Below, in pieces: positions 41,683-51,514 of a DNA stretch of 64,000 bases; positions within the stretch are counted from its first letter, which is position 1; each line of letters starts with the position of its first letter. Made by a program: the position numbers and the translations under genes. Source of the stretch: Prorocentrum cordatum (Eukaryota > Sar > Dinophyceae > Prorocentrales > Prorocentraceae); the NCBI GenBank assembly GCA_963575745.1, contig CAUYUJ010011159.1:401374-465373 (forward strand), given 5' to 3'. The notes under the pieces were generated by a model, which had not been told where the DNA came from, ran no database searches, and saw only the letters and a list, made by a program, of their open reading frames with translations.

Positions 41683-41838
41683 TTATTCTTAAGTAGTGGG
41701 AGTTCAACGACAACAACAACGACAACCAAACGAACAAACAAACAAACATACAACAACATTAATCCGCATCGCTGAGTCCCAGTTCAGCCACACCCAGGGA
41801 CAGTGAATGACCGTTCGGCCCCCTCACTCTGATACAGC
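41683..41838 (+). repeat. Interspersed repeat copy 2 (CAA tract plus TCCGCATCGCTGAG segment)
   Basis: AATTATTCTTAAGTAGTGGG is followed by CAACGA/CAAACA runs, then the segment GGGACAGTGAATGACCGTTC shared with 30665-30790. The spacing to CTCACTCTGATA is the same in both. Confidence 0.75.
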
Positions 41839-42464
41839 CTTGGTGTCCCTGTGGCCTATAAGAACGGGTCTCAGATGATCAATCAGTATTGGCACAGTGA
41901 AGACGACAGGAAGGAGGCGGTTTGAAGTGCCGCTTGGTATTGTCGAGATTTCCTTGCCTCGTCCCTCCCACGGGCTCCGCGCCGCGACTAGTAAACTCTG
42001 GCTGTTTGCTTCTGCATCTTGGTACCGCGTCTGGAGCGGTTGGGTAATGATGCTCGCCGCAGTCGCCGCAGTCTGGCAGCCGTGGCTTTGGGTCCCGCGA
42101 TCGTTCGCGCGACGACGGACCTCACTGGGAACCCCCATCTACATCACCGCCTGTCCCCACCCCACTTGCATCTGGCGGTCGGGACGCCGCCGCCTTTTCG
42201 TGCGCACGCCAAGAGCCTGCCCTTGGTCCTGTACCTCCGCTGATGGTCTCAAGGCCCCCCACCGCTTCTGGCGTTCGGCAGGTCGTACTTCGCCTCGCAG
42301 GTCGGGCGTCTCCCTCATGGAGAAAGTCCATCTGCAAAAGAGGACTGGCGGACTGGCGGCGCTCTCACAGGCACGGTCTCTTTGAGCTTGGGATTGGTTG
42401 CCCCTGCGTTCCCAGGAGTAGTCCCGGGTACTCTTCCGCGGGTGGAGGCTGTGTGATTGGTTAA
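41839..42464. other. Gene-free spacer
   Basis: No supported gene. Short frames on both strands lack recognisable motifs. Confidence 0.4.
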
Positions 42465-42665
42465 TCCACCTTCCAAGGGCGAGGCCCTCTTGGAGCTCCT
42501 CTTGAAGCCCTCTCGGGGTGCCTCGGAAGCCTCTTCTTGGGCCGTCTTGAGTCAGTTGGGGGCGTCTTGGAACGCTTTTGGGCCGTTTCGGGATCCTCAT
42601 AGACCATCTTGGAAGCCTCTTGGGACCCTCTTGGCCCGTCTCGGCGCTCTGTGGCCGATGGGAAA
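42465..42665 (+). repeat. TCTTGGGGCC-type short-period repeat, second locus
   Basis: Units such as GCCTCTTGGGACCCTCTTGG match the repeat at 21640-22370. Confidence 0.65.
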
Positions 42666-43355
42666 GTCAAGCGAAAACATGCGACAAGCCCCAGAAGGCA
42701 TGCGGGGAACCCAAGCGAATCGGGAAATTGGGCCTCCAGGCCCTCCAAATGATATCCAATTACCAGCGTTGAGACCTCTAGAGGACTTGAGAACACTCCA
42801 CTGCGTGCCCAGCGGCACGGTGGCGGATTCGAACACCTCTGAGGGCATTTTGTTATCGGCCCTGCACTGGGCTTAGTCGCACACATGCTACACAAAGAGT
42901 GGTGGGAGTGACCAGGCGGCAGAGCACGATCTGGAGGAGGTATATGATGGTGGTCCTGCACTTGCGTGTGTATTAGAAACTATTTAGCTGGCCACTGTGG
43001 TTTACAGTCTGTCATTCTCCTTGGTTTGCTGTCTTCCCCATTGCGCTCTCCCTCTCTCTCTCTCTCTTTTTCTGTATCTCTCTCCACGCCGCAGGTTCAC
43101 CGTACTGTCCTTGTTCGCATCGTTCTGATGATCGCGCACGTTCTGAGGCTTCTTTTTGCTCCGCATAATACGCTGAGACGCTGCGGCCATCCTTGCCCAA
43201 GTCAGGGCAACAGAAAGTGGAGGAGGAGAAGGAGGAGCAGGGGGAGTAGCTCCTCTGACCGCGACCATCCGTCTTTCCAGCAACTCTCCCAGCACCGGCC
43301 GGGGGAGGGCATCGAGGGCATCGGGGCGATCGCTCGACACTATCCCGATCACCGA
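42666..43355. other. Region upstream of the kelch gene
   Basis: No gene seen. A CT run at 43045-43085 is the only clear feature. Probably contains promoter and leader of the kelch gene. Confidence 0.4.
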
Positions 43356-43359
43356 GTCA

Positions 43360-43492
43360 GCGAGGAGGAGGAGGAGGAGGAGGAGGGGAAGGAAGAGGAG
43401 GAGGAGGAGGAGGAGGAGGAGAGGAGGGAGAGGAGGAGGAGGACGAGGAGGAGGAGGAGGAGGAGGCGGAGAACAGGAGGAGGAGGAGGAGG
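43360..43492 (+). repeat. GAG microsatellite
   Basis: Imperfect GAG run ending 18 bp before the kelch ATG; it would lie in the 5' untranslated region. Confidence 0.9.
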
Positions 43493-43509
43493 GGGCGCCG
43501 CGCCGCGCG

Positions 43510-45133
43510 ATGCCCAGCCCGCCGACCGCGGAGCGCCCTCCGTGCGGCGCGCCCGTCGCGGCGCTGGGACGCGCGGGGCGTTGGGGCGCCGTGGCGCTGG
43601 GCGCCGCCGGCGCCGCGCTGGCGGCGCTGCTGCTGGGGCCCGTGCTGCGCCGGCTGCGGCTCCGCCAGCGCGGCGCCAGCAGCAGCGACGCGCCGCCGCT
43701 GCCGGCGAGGCGGGGGCACGCCGCTGGAGCGACGCGGCGGCCGCTCCGCGAGCTCCTCGGGCACGAGCGCCGTGGTCGGTGGGCCGTGCTGGCAGCCAGC
43801 GGGGGCCCAGAAGCGGCGAGGGCAGCCGTACGCCGCTACCGTCCCTGGTCAGAGCCGTCCGTGGTATTGGCCGGTCTGGCGGAGTTCAGGAGTCAGTGTG
43901 CGAATCCAGGGCCCAGGACGGCCCTAGCCAGCGATGGTGTTGGTAGTGAACAGCTGTCGTTTCCACATCCGTGCGGAGGCGACACGGAATTTTCAGATGG
44001 CCCAGGATCGATCGGTTCTGTTGTCTCTTGGCTCTGGAGGGTCTGTCTAGCTGGTTCTTGGCCGCCCACCAGCCAACCGACCGCGGCACGAGCAGCTCGC
44101 GGCCCACCTCGCGCGCATCGCTGGCCCCCGCGCCGCCGGCCGGGCGGCCGCGGCCAGCAGCACAAGTTGCGGCGCCCTGCGCGTGCCGTTGACGGCGCTG
44201 GAGAGGGATCAGGGGCGGGCGGAGCTGTACGTTTTCGGCGGACGCTCCAACGGCGAAGTGAGCAGCGCGGCCCAGGTACTCTGGCCTGCGACAGGGGTGG
44301 TGATGATGCTGCAGCCGATGCCAACGGCTCGCTGTGGATGCGCGGCCGCGGCCGCTCACGGGCGCGTGTACGCCATCGGGGGCCACTCCAGCGGGGAGGA
44401 CTTGGACTGCGTCGAGTGCTTCGATTGCGGCGCAGGTTGCTGGGCAGACATCCCCCCGCCGCCAATGCCGTCCCGCAGATCTTTCTGCGCGGCAGCGGTG
44501 GTGGACGGGCACATCTTCGTGATTGGCGGCGCAGGCGTCTGCGGAGAGGAGTTGCCGACCGCGGAGCGTTTCTCCCCAGGTCCCTTGACGCAGGACGGCT
44601 TCTGGAGTACCTCGCCGTCGATGCTGCATGCACGCTTCGCTGGCGCGCTTGCGTCCACTGGGGGGGCGCTGTACGCGTGCGCAGGCTATTTGAGAGGTCA
44701 ATGCTTGCGCGCGGCGGAGCGCCTGGATGTTGACGCAGGGGGCTTGGGCGAGCGGTGGGTGGATCTACCGTCCATGCCCACTGCGCGCTTCGCATGTGCT
44801 TCGGCTGCAGTGCGGGGAGCGGTGCTAGTGTGCGGCGGCAGCAGCGGCTGGGAGCCGCTGGGCACGGTGGAGCGCTTCGACCCAGTAGCAGGCGCTTGGG
44901 AGGTGCTGCCAGCGAGGCTGCAGATTGCCAGGAAGTGGTGCGCTGCTGCGGCGGTGGCGGGGGATCTGTTCGTCCTGGGCGGTTTCGACGGCTCGCGCTG
45001 CGTGGGTCAGGTGGAGCGCCCGCTGGCTGGGGCCAGCCCCAGCTCCCGGCCGCACGGGCCTGAGCTGCCTGATCTGGCAGTGCCTTTGGAGTGTTTGTCG
45101 GCGGCCGCGCTGTGCAGACACGTGGCCAGCTAA
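43510..45133 (+). CDS. Kelch-repeat protein with N-terminal membrane segment (exons 43510-43774 and 44073-45133)
   Basis: Six kelch blades are visible, each with a beta-strand and double-glycine turn: ELYVFGG near 44221, RVYAIGG near 44363, HIFVIGG near 44507, ALYACAG near 44665, AVLVCGG near 44816 and DLFVLGG near 44959. Spacing of about 47-53 residues fits a six-bladed beta-propeller. The first exon encodes an Ala/Leu-rich hydrophobic segment (WGAVALGAAGAALAALLLGP, residues 27-46), likely a signal anchor, followed by an Arg-rich stretch. The splice gives LRELLGHERRANRPRHEQLA in frame. The stop is TAA at 45131-45133. Kelch propellers are usually protein-binding scaffolds; no BTB or F-box domain is attached, so the partner is unknown. 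Third positions are strongly G/C, and CTAT is almost absent, in contrast to the 50-55 kb island. Confidence 0.8.
43775..44072 (+). other. Intron in the kelch gene
   Basis: A 298-nt interval GTCGGTGGG to CGCCCACCAG joins exon frames in phase 1. The word GGCACGAGC occurs at 43760 on the upstream side and at 44085 downstream, so an alternative excision between these direct repeats would also keep the frame. Confidence 0.55.
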
Positions 45134-45394
45134 GGCAAACAAGTGTTACATTATGGCCACCATGCAGTTGCAGCGCGAGGCCGCGGAGCACCAGATGCTG
45201 CCCACCACCACGCACAGGAGCTAGCAGGTCCACTCGCGCAGGCGCGCCAGCTGGCCGCTGGCGTTGTTGCCTGGCGCGCGCAGCGCCCGCTGGTCGAGCA
45301 GTGCAGAAGGTGTGGGCCCTACCCGCACGCGACCCGCGCCTGCTAGCGGCTACACCCAGCATGCAATTATGGGATCCGTCTTGCGGGCACGCCC

Positions 45395-45560
45395 TCACGC
45401 TCTCCCTCTCTCTTTCTCTCTCTTTCTCTTTCTCTGCCTCGGCCTCTGCCTGTCTGTGTGTGTGCGTGTGTTCAAATGTTTTTGTCTGGATGTGTTATTG
45501 CTGTTGTGGTTATCTCTCTCTCTCTCTATCTTCCTCTCTCCTGTTTCGTTGTGTGCTCTC

Positions 45561-45598
<38 letters not shown>

Positions 45599-45605
45599 CT
45601 GCAAT
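45395..45605 (+). repeat. CT-rich microsatellites
   Basis: CTCTCTCT runs at 45400-45435, 45513-45540 and 45558-45598, separated by TGTGTGTG-type DNA. They lie in the 3' flank of the kelch gene. Confidence 0.9.
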
Positions 45606-45719
45606 GCCTCTCGCTTTGCGGGGTTTGCGTCCAGAGCACGTAAGCTCTGGGTGTTGGCTGGTTTACCCCGCTCTTCTGCCGTGTGGGTCTACCGCCGTTC
45701 TGCCGTCTTGGCAGCATAT

Positions 45720-46135
45720 TGGGGGCCATTGGTGACTTTTGGATTCTTAGAGGCCTTTGAGATCCTATTGAGGCTTCTTGGAATCGTTTTCTGGGGGGCT
45801 TCTGGGTGAAAGGCGCCCAAAGCCAGTTCGATGTCGATCTCTCGGGCCCCTTTGGTGCCCCTCCTGCGGGCGTCTCAGGTCGTCCTGGACGATCTTGGGG
45901 GCCTTTTGGGCTCGCTTGGGCCGTATTGAACCGACGTTGGGGACCTTTTTATGCCCTCTTGAGCTTTGCAACGCTTCAGACAGCGAGACAGGGGAACTCA
46001 TTGAATACCCCAGGGGGGATGAGTGATGGTTGCCTATGCCTGCCCTCTTGTGGATCCTCCTGGGGTCCTTTCTGAGCGTCCAGGGGCCTCTTGGGCCGCC
46101 CTGGGACACTCCCAGACCGGTTTGGGAGCCTCCTT
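45720..46135 (+). repeat. TCTTGGGGCC-type short-period repeat, third locus
   Basis: Units such as GATCTTGGGGGCCTTTTGGG recur with decay. Same family as at 21.6 and 42.5 kb. The following 46136-46490 shows no gene, only a short repeat of CTATGTGGTGCAA words at 46310-46365. Confidence 0.65.
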
Positions 46136-46489
46136 GGTTTGTTTGTTTCAAAACGCCCACAGGGCCGAAGCCATCGGTTTCAAGGCTTACGCTACACACC
46201 GACCCATTTAAGCCTTTTGTGATTTATCCGACGGTGGCTTGGACGCGCCAGGCAATTCGATGTTGATTCGCCAGCGCTGGCCCCAAGCATGGTTTTTCGA
46301 GCAATCAATGTGGTGCTCTCTATGTGGAACAAGCTACGTGGTGCAATCTATGTGGTGCAAGTTAATTTCTGTTCGCAGTGAGTTGTCCACTCCACTGCTC
46401 GCGCAAACATCCCACCCACCCACCCGCAACTTGCTTTGCAAAATCTCTTAAGACCGTGACGGTGGGTACCACATGGCACTTGGCAACAA

Positions 46490-47435
46490 CAGCGACGCCG
46501 ACGACGACGGCGACAACGACGATGACGACGCCGCCGACGCCGACGACGACGACACCGACGACGTCTCCAACGACTTCGACGACGCCGGCAACGACGACGA
46601 CGACGACACCGACGACGACGACGACGACACCGACGCCGACGACGACGACGATGACAACGACGACGACGACTATGACGACGCCGACGACGACGATAACGAC
46701 GACACCGACGACGACGACGACGTCAGCGACGCCGACGACGACGACGACGACGACGACGACCTCGACGACGACGGCGGCGACGACGACGACGCCGACGTCG
46801 ACGCCGACGACGACGACGATGACAACAACGACGACGATGACGACGCCGACGACGACGATAACGACGACACCGACAACGACGACGACGACGTCAACGACGC
46901 CGACGACGACGACGACGACGACGACGACGGCGGCGACGACGACGACGCCGACGTCGACGACGACGAAGACGACAACGACGCCGACGCCGACGACGACGAC
47001 GAAGACGACGACGACGTCGCCAACGAAGACAACGAGGGAGGAGGGAGGACGACGACGGCGACAACGACGACAACGACGACAACGACGAGGGAGGAGGGAG
47101 GACGGCGACGACGCGAACGACGAAGAAGGAGGAAGGACGGCGACGCCGACGACGACAACGACGAGGGAGGAGGGAAGACGACGACGACAACGACGACGAC
47201 GACGACGGCGACGAAATAGGAGGGACGACGACGAGACGCCGACGACGGACGACGACGACGACGAGGGAGGAGGAGGAAGGACGACCACGGCGACAACGAC
47301 GACGGAAACGACCACGACGCCAAAGAGGACGACGACGACGAAGACGAGGAAAGGCAGAGGACGACGCGGGCGACGACGACGACGACAACGACGCGGGAGG
47401 AGGGAGGACGGCGACGACGACGACGACGACGACGC
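46490..47435 (+). repeat. GAC/GCC trinucleotide tract, about 0.95 kb
   Basis: GACGACGACGCCGAC-type DNA with a higher-order pattern: a block of about 200 bp at 46640-46820 is repeated at 46820-46985. The downstream part gains GAGGGAGGAGGGAGG interruptions (47030-47290). Long frames on both strands are repeat-driven. Confidence 0.95.
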
Positions 47436-47439
47436 AAGA

Positions 47440-47965
47440 GCGCGCGCGCACGCTCTTGTTGAAAATCCGTGTTGCGAAACCTTGTGTTTTTGTAGGTTTT
47501 TTGGGCAAGCGATTTTGAAATCCTTCCGAAACCGATGGGTTTTGAAGGTTTTCGGCATACGCGCGCGACGACGCGCGCGTCTGCACTTCGTCCTATTTGT
47601 TGCAGGGGATTCTCGCGACGGCACACGCGCAAGGGCGTTCGACAGATTTCGACATGAGCGCGCGCGAAGCCTGTTTGGTAGCATTTTGTGAAAATGTTGA
47701 AAACCTATGGTTTTCTCAAGATTTCGCAAGAGCTTTCGCGGAAGCTGTTTTAGCAATTCTGTGTTGTGTATGTTTTTTGGAAGCTCGATTGCGAAATCCT
47801 TCCCGCACCGAAGGTGTTTGAAGGATTCCGGAATGCGCGCGCGACGACGCGCGCGTGCGCACTTCGTTTCATTTGTTGCAAAGGAATTCGCGAAAAAGTG
47901 CGATGCTAGAACAAAAAATGTCACCGCAAAATATTTTTTACCAGGGAACCTCAGGGGGGGAACAA
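47440..47965 (+). repeat. Diverged AT-rich repeat with CGCGCG palindromes
   Basis: Two units of about 280 bp carry GAAAACCTATGGTTTT-like dyads and GCGCGCGACGACGCGCGCGT palindromes, plus TTGTTGCAGGGGATTCTCGC. They correspond to the 247-bp units at 36111-36700. A short third relic is at 48525-48640. Confidence 0.7.
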
Positions 47966-48640
47966 GGTTTGGCTGGGATGATCTGATTTCATATTTAGGA
48001 TGGACGAGTGTGCAGAATATATAGATATATGAAATCATACTATCCCAGGGGGAGCTGATAAGTCTGGGAGGGGTAGAGTCTATTATTTTTTAACATGGAG
48101 AATTATGTTTTCAGCTTGTTGACAAGCCCCATGTTCTTGCAAACGTCCCACCTAGCCACCCGCAAGTTGGCTTGCAAACCCATGCGGCGGCAACTGCGAT
48201 GAGTGCTTTGCGTTGGCTGGTGCATCTCTGCGGCCGCGCTAGCCCGCGCATGCTCGCGCGCGCAGCGGCCAGTTAGTTTGGCTCGACCGACGCGGCCGTG
48301 GTGACGCTGTCCGTTGGGCACTTCCTAGCGGGCGCTTCAGTGCGAATCGGTGGCGTGGGCGGGCGCGGTGTCATGGCGACGCCGACAACGGCAGACTTGT
48401 TTTATATGAGTAGCGATGATGGTGACGGTGACGACGGTAGCAATGACGACGGCAAGGCTTACGACGGCGCCGACGTCGATCATGCCTGCCGATCGCGATG
48501 ACGATGCCTACGCGTTGGCGTTGAAGGTTTTTGAAGAAGTTCAACATACGCGCGCGGCTAACGAGCGCCAGTGGCCCGGGTGGGATGATTTCGCGCCCCC
48601 CCTCCCCCCACACAGCACGCGCGCAAGGGCGTTCGATTGA
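47966..48640. other. Gene-free spacer
   Basis: No supported gene. It contains short GAC/GGT tracts (48410-48475) and a fragment resembling the preceding AT-rich repeat. Confidence 0.4.
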
Positions 48641-48679
48641 ACTCTCGGCGCTTCGCTATCCCCACCAGCAGACAGGCGC

Positions 48680-49928
48680 GGTCTCAACGACGACGCCAGG
48701 CGGGCTTTGCGGGCCACCGCGGGCGCACCACGTCACCGTTGTCCACGGCCCCCCAGGCACAGGCAAAACCAAGCTGTCCACTGCGACGCTCGACATTTGG
48801 GGAGGCACTCTCATTAGCGGACAGGCGGTCGCGCTCGCCGCAGGGTCGAACACGGCAGCCGACCAACCCGCCCTCGCTACGGTCGCCGCGCACCGCGGGA
48901 ACCAGCTGGACCCCGACACCTGCTTTCCTGCCCGGTTCGCACGGCTGAGCTGATCAACCTAACCCCAGAAGGACACTTCCAGAAGGCCACAGGGAGTTTC
49001 TCAAACACACCGGAGGGCACCGCGCCGGACTTGGCGCATTTCCGCACCGACCTCATCAGCAAAGCAAATTTGATCATCTCCACGCACGAAGCAGCGGAGG
49101 CGCGAGGCGGGCGCCCCAACCAGCTCGCGCTCCTGATCATCAATATAACCAGGCAGACCACAGGGCTACACTCCACCATGTCCCTGGTCAACCTGGTCCG
49201 CAGCGGAGGCCACCTGGTCCTGGTGGGGGACCCCAAGCAGCTGCCACCGACGGTCATCTCCAAGTTCGCCACCGACCTGGGGCTCTGCGTCAGCATCTTT
49301 GACCGGTTGCCCCACGCCCTGCGAGGTCAGGACTCCGCAGTCATTCAGCTGACAGCGTGCTACAGGGTGCACCCGCAGATCCTAGCCTGGCCGAGCTGGG
49401 CGTTTTACCATAGCTGCATGGTCAGCGGCCTCATCAGCCCTCTAGCAGAGCGGCCCCTGGTCGAAGGCCCCCCCTGGCGCCCCATCGAAGCCTGGGAGAG
49501 CAGCAGGCTCGAAAAACTGGCCGAGCTCACAAACTCAGAAGGAGACGACTTGGAGAAGACCTTCTCACCGCTGCACCCCGCCAGCGCAGACCCCAGCGAC
49601 ACGCACCGCTTGCTCCTGGTCGACAACCCTTCCCTGGAAGGCACCTCCGGTATCCACGCCGGCTACGCCGACCCACCTGAGGCGGCCCAGGCAGTCGACA
49701 GCGCCCGCGCTCTCCTACCTGCCCTCGAGGGCGCGGCTAGTAGTCGGCTACCACCTGCAGACGGCAATCTTGGAAGACGGCTGGCCGCAAGGCCCAGGCA
49801 ACATGTCGGGCGTCCTCCGCCACGCGCGGGGCGGGACAGGCAAACCGAAAGGCGGCGAAGGCAAGGGCGACAACGCCTCAGCCGCTCCCCCGCGCCGGGC
49901 GCAGGGGCCGGCGACGACCGACCAGTAG
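48680..49928 (+). pseudogene. Decayed UPF1-like SF1 helicase copy
   Basis: In order: a Q-motif-like LNDDARRALRATAGAP from 48683; Walker A VHGPPGTGKT at 48741-48770 in another frame; a second frame change near 48925 into RTAELINLTPEGHF; motif III LVGDPKQLPPT near 49220-49250; CYRVHPQI at 49358-49381; and a C-terminal piece VVGYHLQTAILEDGWPQGPG from about 49740 in a third frame, to the TAG at 49926-49928. The expected DEAxQ Walker B box is replaced by NITRQTTGLHSTM, and motifs V and VI appear to be deleted. SF1 helicases unwind RNA or DNA with ATP; this copy cannot be active. No introns are evident, so it may be a processed copy, but no spliced leader is visible. Confidence 0.7.
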
Positions 49929-50171
49929 ACGCCGCCGGCTGGGGCCGGGTCTTCGACAAGTTTTAGGCCTTAGGCACTACGTCTTAGCGTTTGCGGCGTG
50001 CGCCACGGTTCCAGTTGGTGCCAAGGAGGGCTCGCCTGCTGCGAAGCGCGCCGCGCTCGCTCCTAGCGATGTTGCGACGCGCGCGCGAAACGCAGCGACT
50101 GCGGCATTCTCGCACTACGTATTAGTAGCGTTCGCGGGGCTTGCCGCGGGCCCAATCGGGCTGGGACCGTT
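49929..50171 (+). other. Spacer with a duplicated word before the CTAT-rich island
   Basis: CACTACGTCTTAGCGTTTGC (49974) and CACTACGTATTAGTAGCGTT (50113) form a degenerate pair about 140 bp apart. No gene is seen. Confidence 0.4.
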
Positions 50172-50614
50172 GGACAGCATCCTCTCCGCAACCCTTCCGA
50201 GCGCCAGACCCCGCTTGGTGCGTTTTATTATCTATGCAGGAACCGTCGGAAGTTTGCCGTTCTGTCAAAGAGCATCGCGTACTATCTGGAGGAAGCCGGC
50301 ACCACCACTTCCGTCGCGCGTATCATGGATGTCATGAAGGACGCGGGGTTCGGCCGCTATCATGACCAGGTCACGTACACGACAGTGCGCTTTGCGCGTT
50401 CTATCGCGCTGGCAGATCGGCGCGAGCACAGTGATTCTATCGACGATTGGCGCGCGTTGCGTTCTATGTCCGGGCACGTCCGCAAACGCATCATGAAATG
50501 GGCGATTTGGGAATACGAGACCGCTATTTTTTCCGAGATGGCATGCGGGATATCCTGTCGCAATCGGATTACAGCTTGCTCGACCTCATTGTCTATACAT
50601 GTCTCATGCGGTAG
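50172..50614 (+). pseudogene. Unrecognised coding fragment with a frame change at a T6 run
   Basis: The frame at 50172-50525 reads QHPLRNPSERQTPLGAFYYL, continuing to WAIWEYETAIF. Directly at TTTTTT (50527-50532) the minus-one frame takes over as FFRDGMRDILSQSDYSLLDL and ends at TAG 50612-50614. Both halves look protein-like. No ATG is found at the upstream end, so the 5' part is missing or lies in another exon. The change of frame could be an indel in the T run or programmed slippage. I recognise no domain. The segment shares the CTAT bias of the island. Confidence 0.45.
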
Positions 50615-50711
50615 CGCTCAGTGCTTCCACTGCCGCGAACTGCAAGACCAGTATGCTTCTATGCTTTGCAGTCGCTTGCATGCCTGTACCTCCACGGGGC
50701 CTTAGATTACA

Positions 50712-50860
50712 ATGCTGCAGGACATATGTTCAGAGCCAGCCTGGCTCTATCCCAGGCCGTAAGTGTCAGGGTCTGCATTGTCATCATGTTGCAGGACATA
50801 TGTTTACAGCCAGCGTGGCTCTATCCCTGGCCGTAAGTGTCAGGGTCGCCTGGACTTAGC
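50712..50860 (+). repeat. Two-copy repeat of about 76 bp with CAGCCAGCxTGGCT dyad
   Basis: Each copy reads GCAGGACATATGTT, then CAGCCAGC, TGGCTCTATCCC and GGCCGTAAGTGTCAGGGTC. The first starts near 50714 and the second near 50791. A third partial copy of the end (CTGACCGTAAGCGTCAGGTC) is at 52482-52501. Confidence 0.75.
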
Positions 50861-50869
50861 CTGCGTTAA

Positions 50870-51140
50870 TTAAGGTAACAACGACCTCGACGAACATGAC
50901 GACGACGACGACGACCACAGCGAGCGACGAAGAGTGACGATGAAGGCGGCCCTTTTGTATCAGGCGCCTGTGGCCTATGCCGACACCCTGCTATGGCAGC
51001 ACAGCGTGGGTCTCAGATATGGGAGGACTGTGCTAATTCGTAGTAGGCTATATTCTCTGGTATGCTACAGTGAAGCTAACACATGACGTAAGGCTTGGGG
51101 AACTATGTCTTTGCTATGTCTTGTGTTGCTATTTGCTATT
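50870..51140. other. Non-coding part of the CTAT-rich island
   Basis: A short GAC/GAA tract (50882-50945) and otherwise no recognised feature. Confidence 0.4.
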
Positions 51141-51144
51141 TGTC

Positions 51145-51300
51145 CGAAGATGATCTATACAATGAGTATCTGATATTCTCGGAAGCTGTCCACGCTATAA
51201 TATCAAGGTCTTGTAAGGTCCGGTGCTGTTCTGTCGTGCTATGTTATGCCATGGTCACGCGAAATCTGGATCTTGCATCGGTTCTATGTTTTGCTTTCAT
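51145..51300 (+). repeat. Island repeat R1, copy 1
   Basis: CCGAAGATGATCTATA, then CCACGCTATAATATC, AGGTCTTGTAAGGTCCGGTG and TGCTATGTTATGCCATGGTC. It matches 52536-52660 over about 125 bp; its end (GAAATCTGGATCTTG) also matches 54315-54330. Confidence 0.7.
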
Positions 51301-51514
51301 TACGTCGCATTGCCGAGTTGGCATCGCTGTTCCCTACTAGGGTGTGCAACGGATAGCACCGGAGCCCCATAAGTGGGGATCCCTGTGGGGTGTGTGCTGT
51401 CTTAGCCTTGTCTATTCCGGGGAGCAGAGCATGGCATAGTTAGGTCAAAAAGTAGAGCATAGTGTAGGCCGGTCCCGAATTGCGGTTCTATTCCCATCCG
51501 GAGTTTGGCACGGC

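Noticed and set aside
43510-45133. BTB-kelch or F-box-kelch ubiquitin adaptor
   Set aside because: No BTB, BACK or F-box motif in the first exon; only a hydrophobic segment precedes the propeller.
43893-45398. Minus-strand ORF of 501 codons opposite the kelch gene
   Set aside because: Antisense of well-formed kelch blades; Arg/Pro/Ser-rich without motifs.
46362-48038. Minus-strand ORF of 558 codons and plus-strand ORF of 437 codons
   Set aside because: Mostly trinucleotide repeat and AT-rich repeat; no domain-like segment.
51095-51340. 81-codon Cys-rich ORF
   Set aside because: It overlaps repeat R1 and has no coding bias; the R1 copy at 52536 does not keep the frame.
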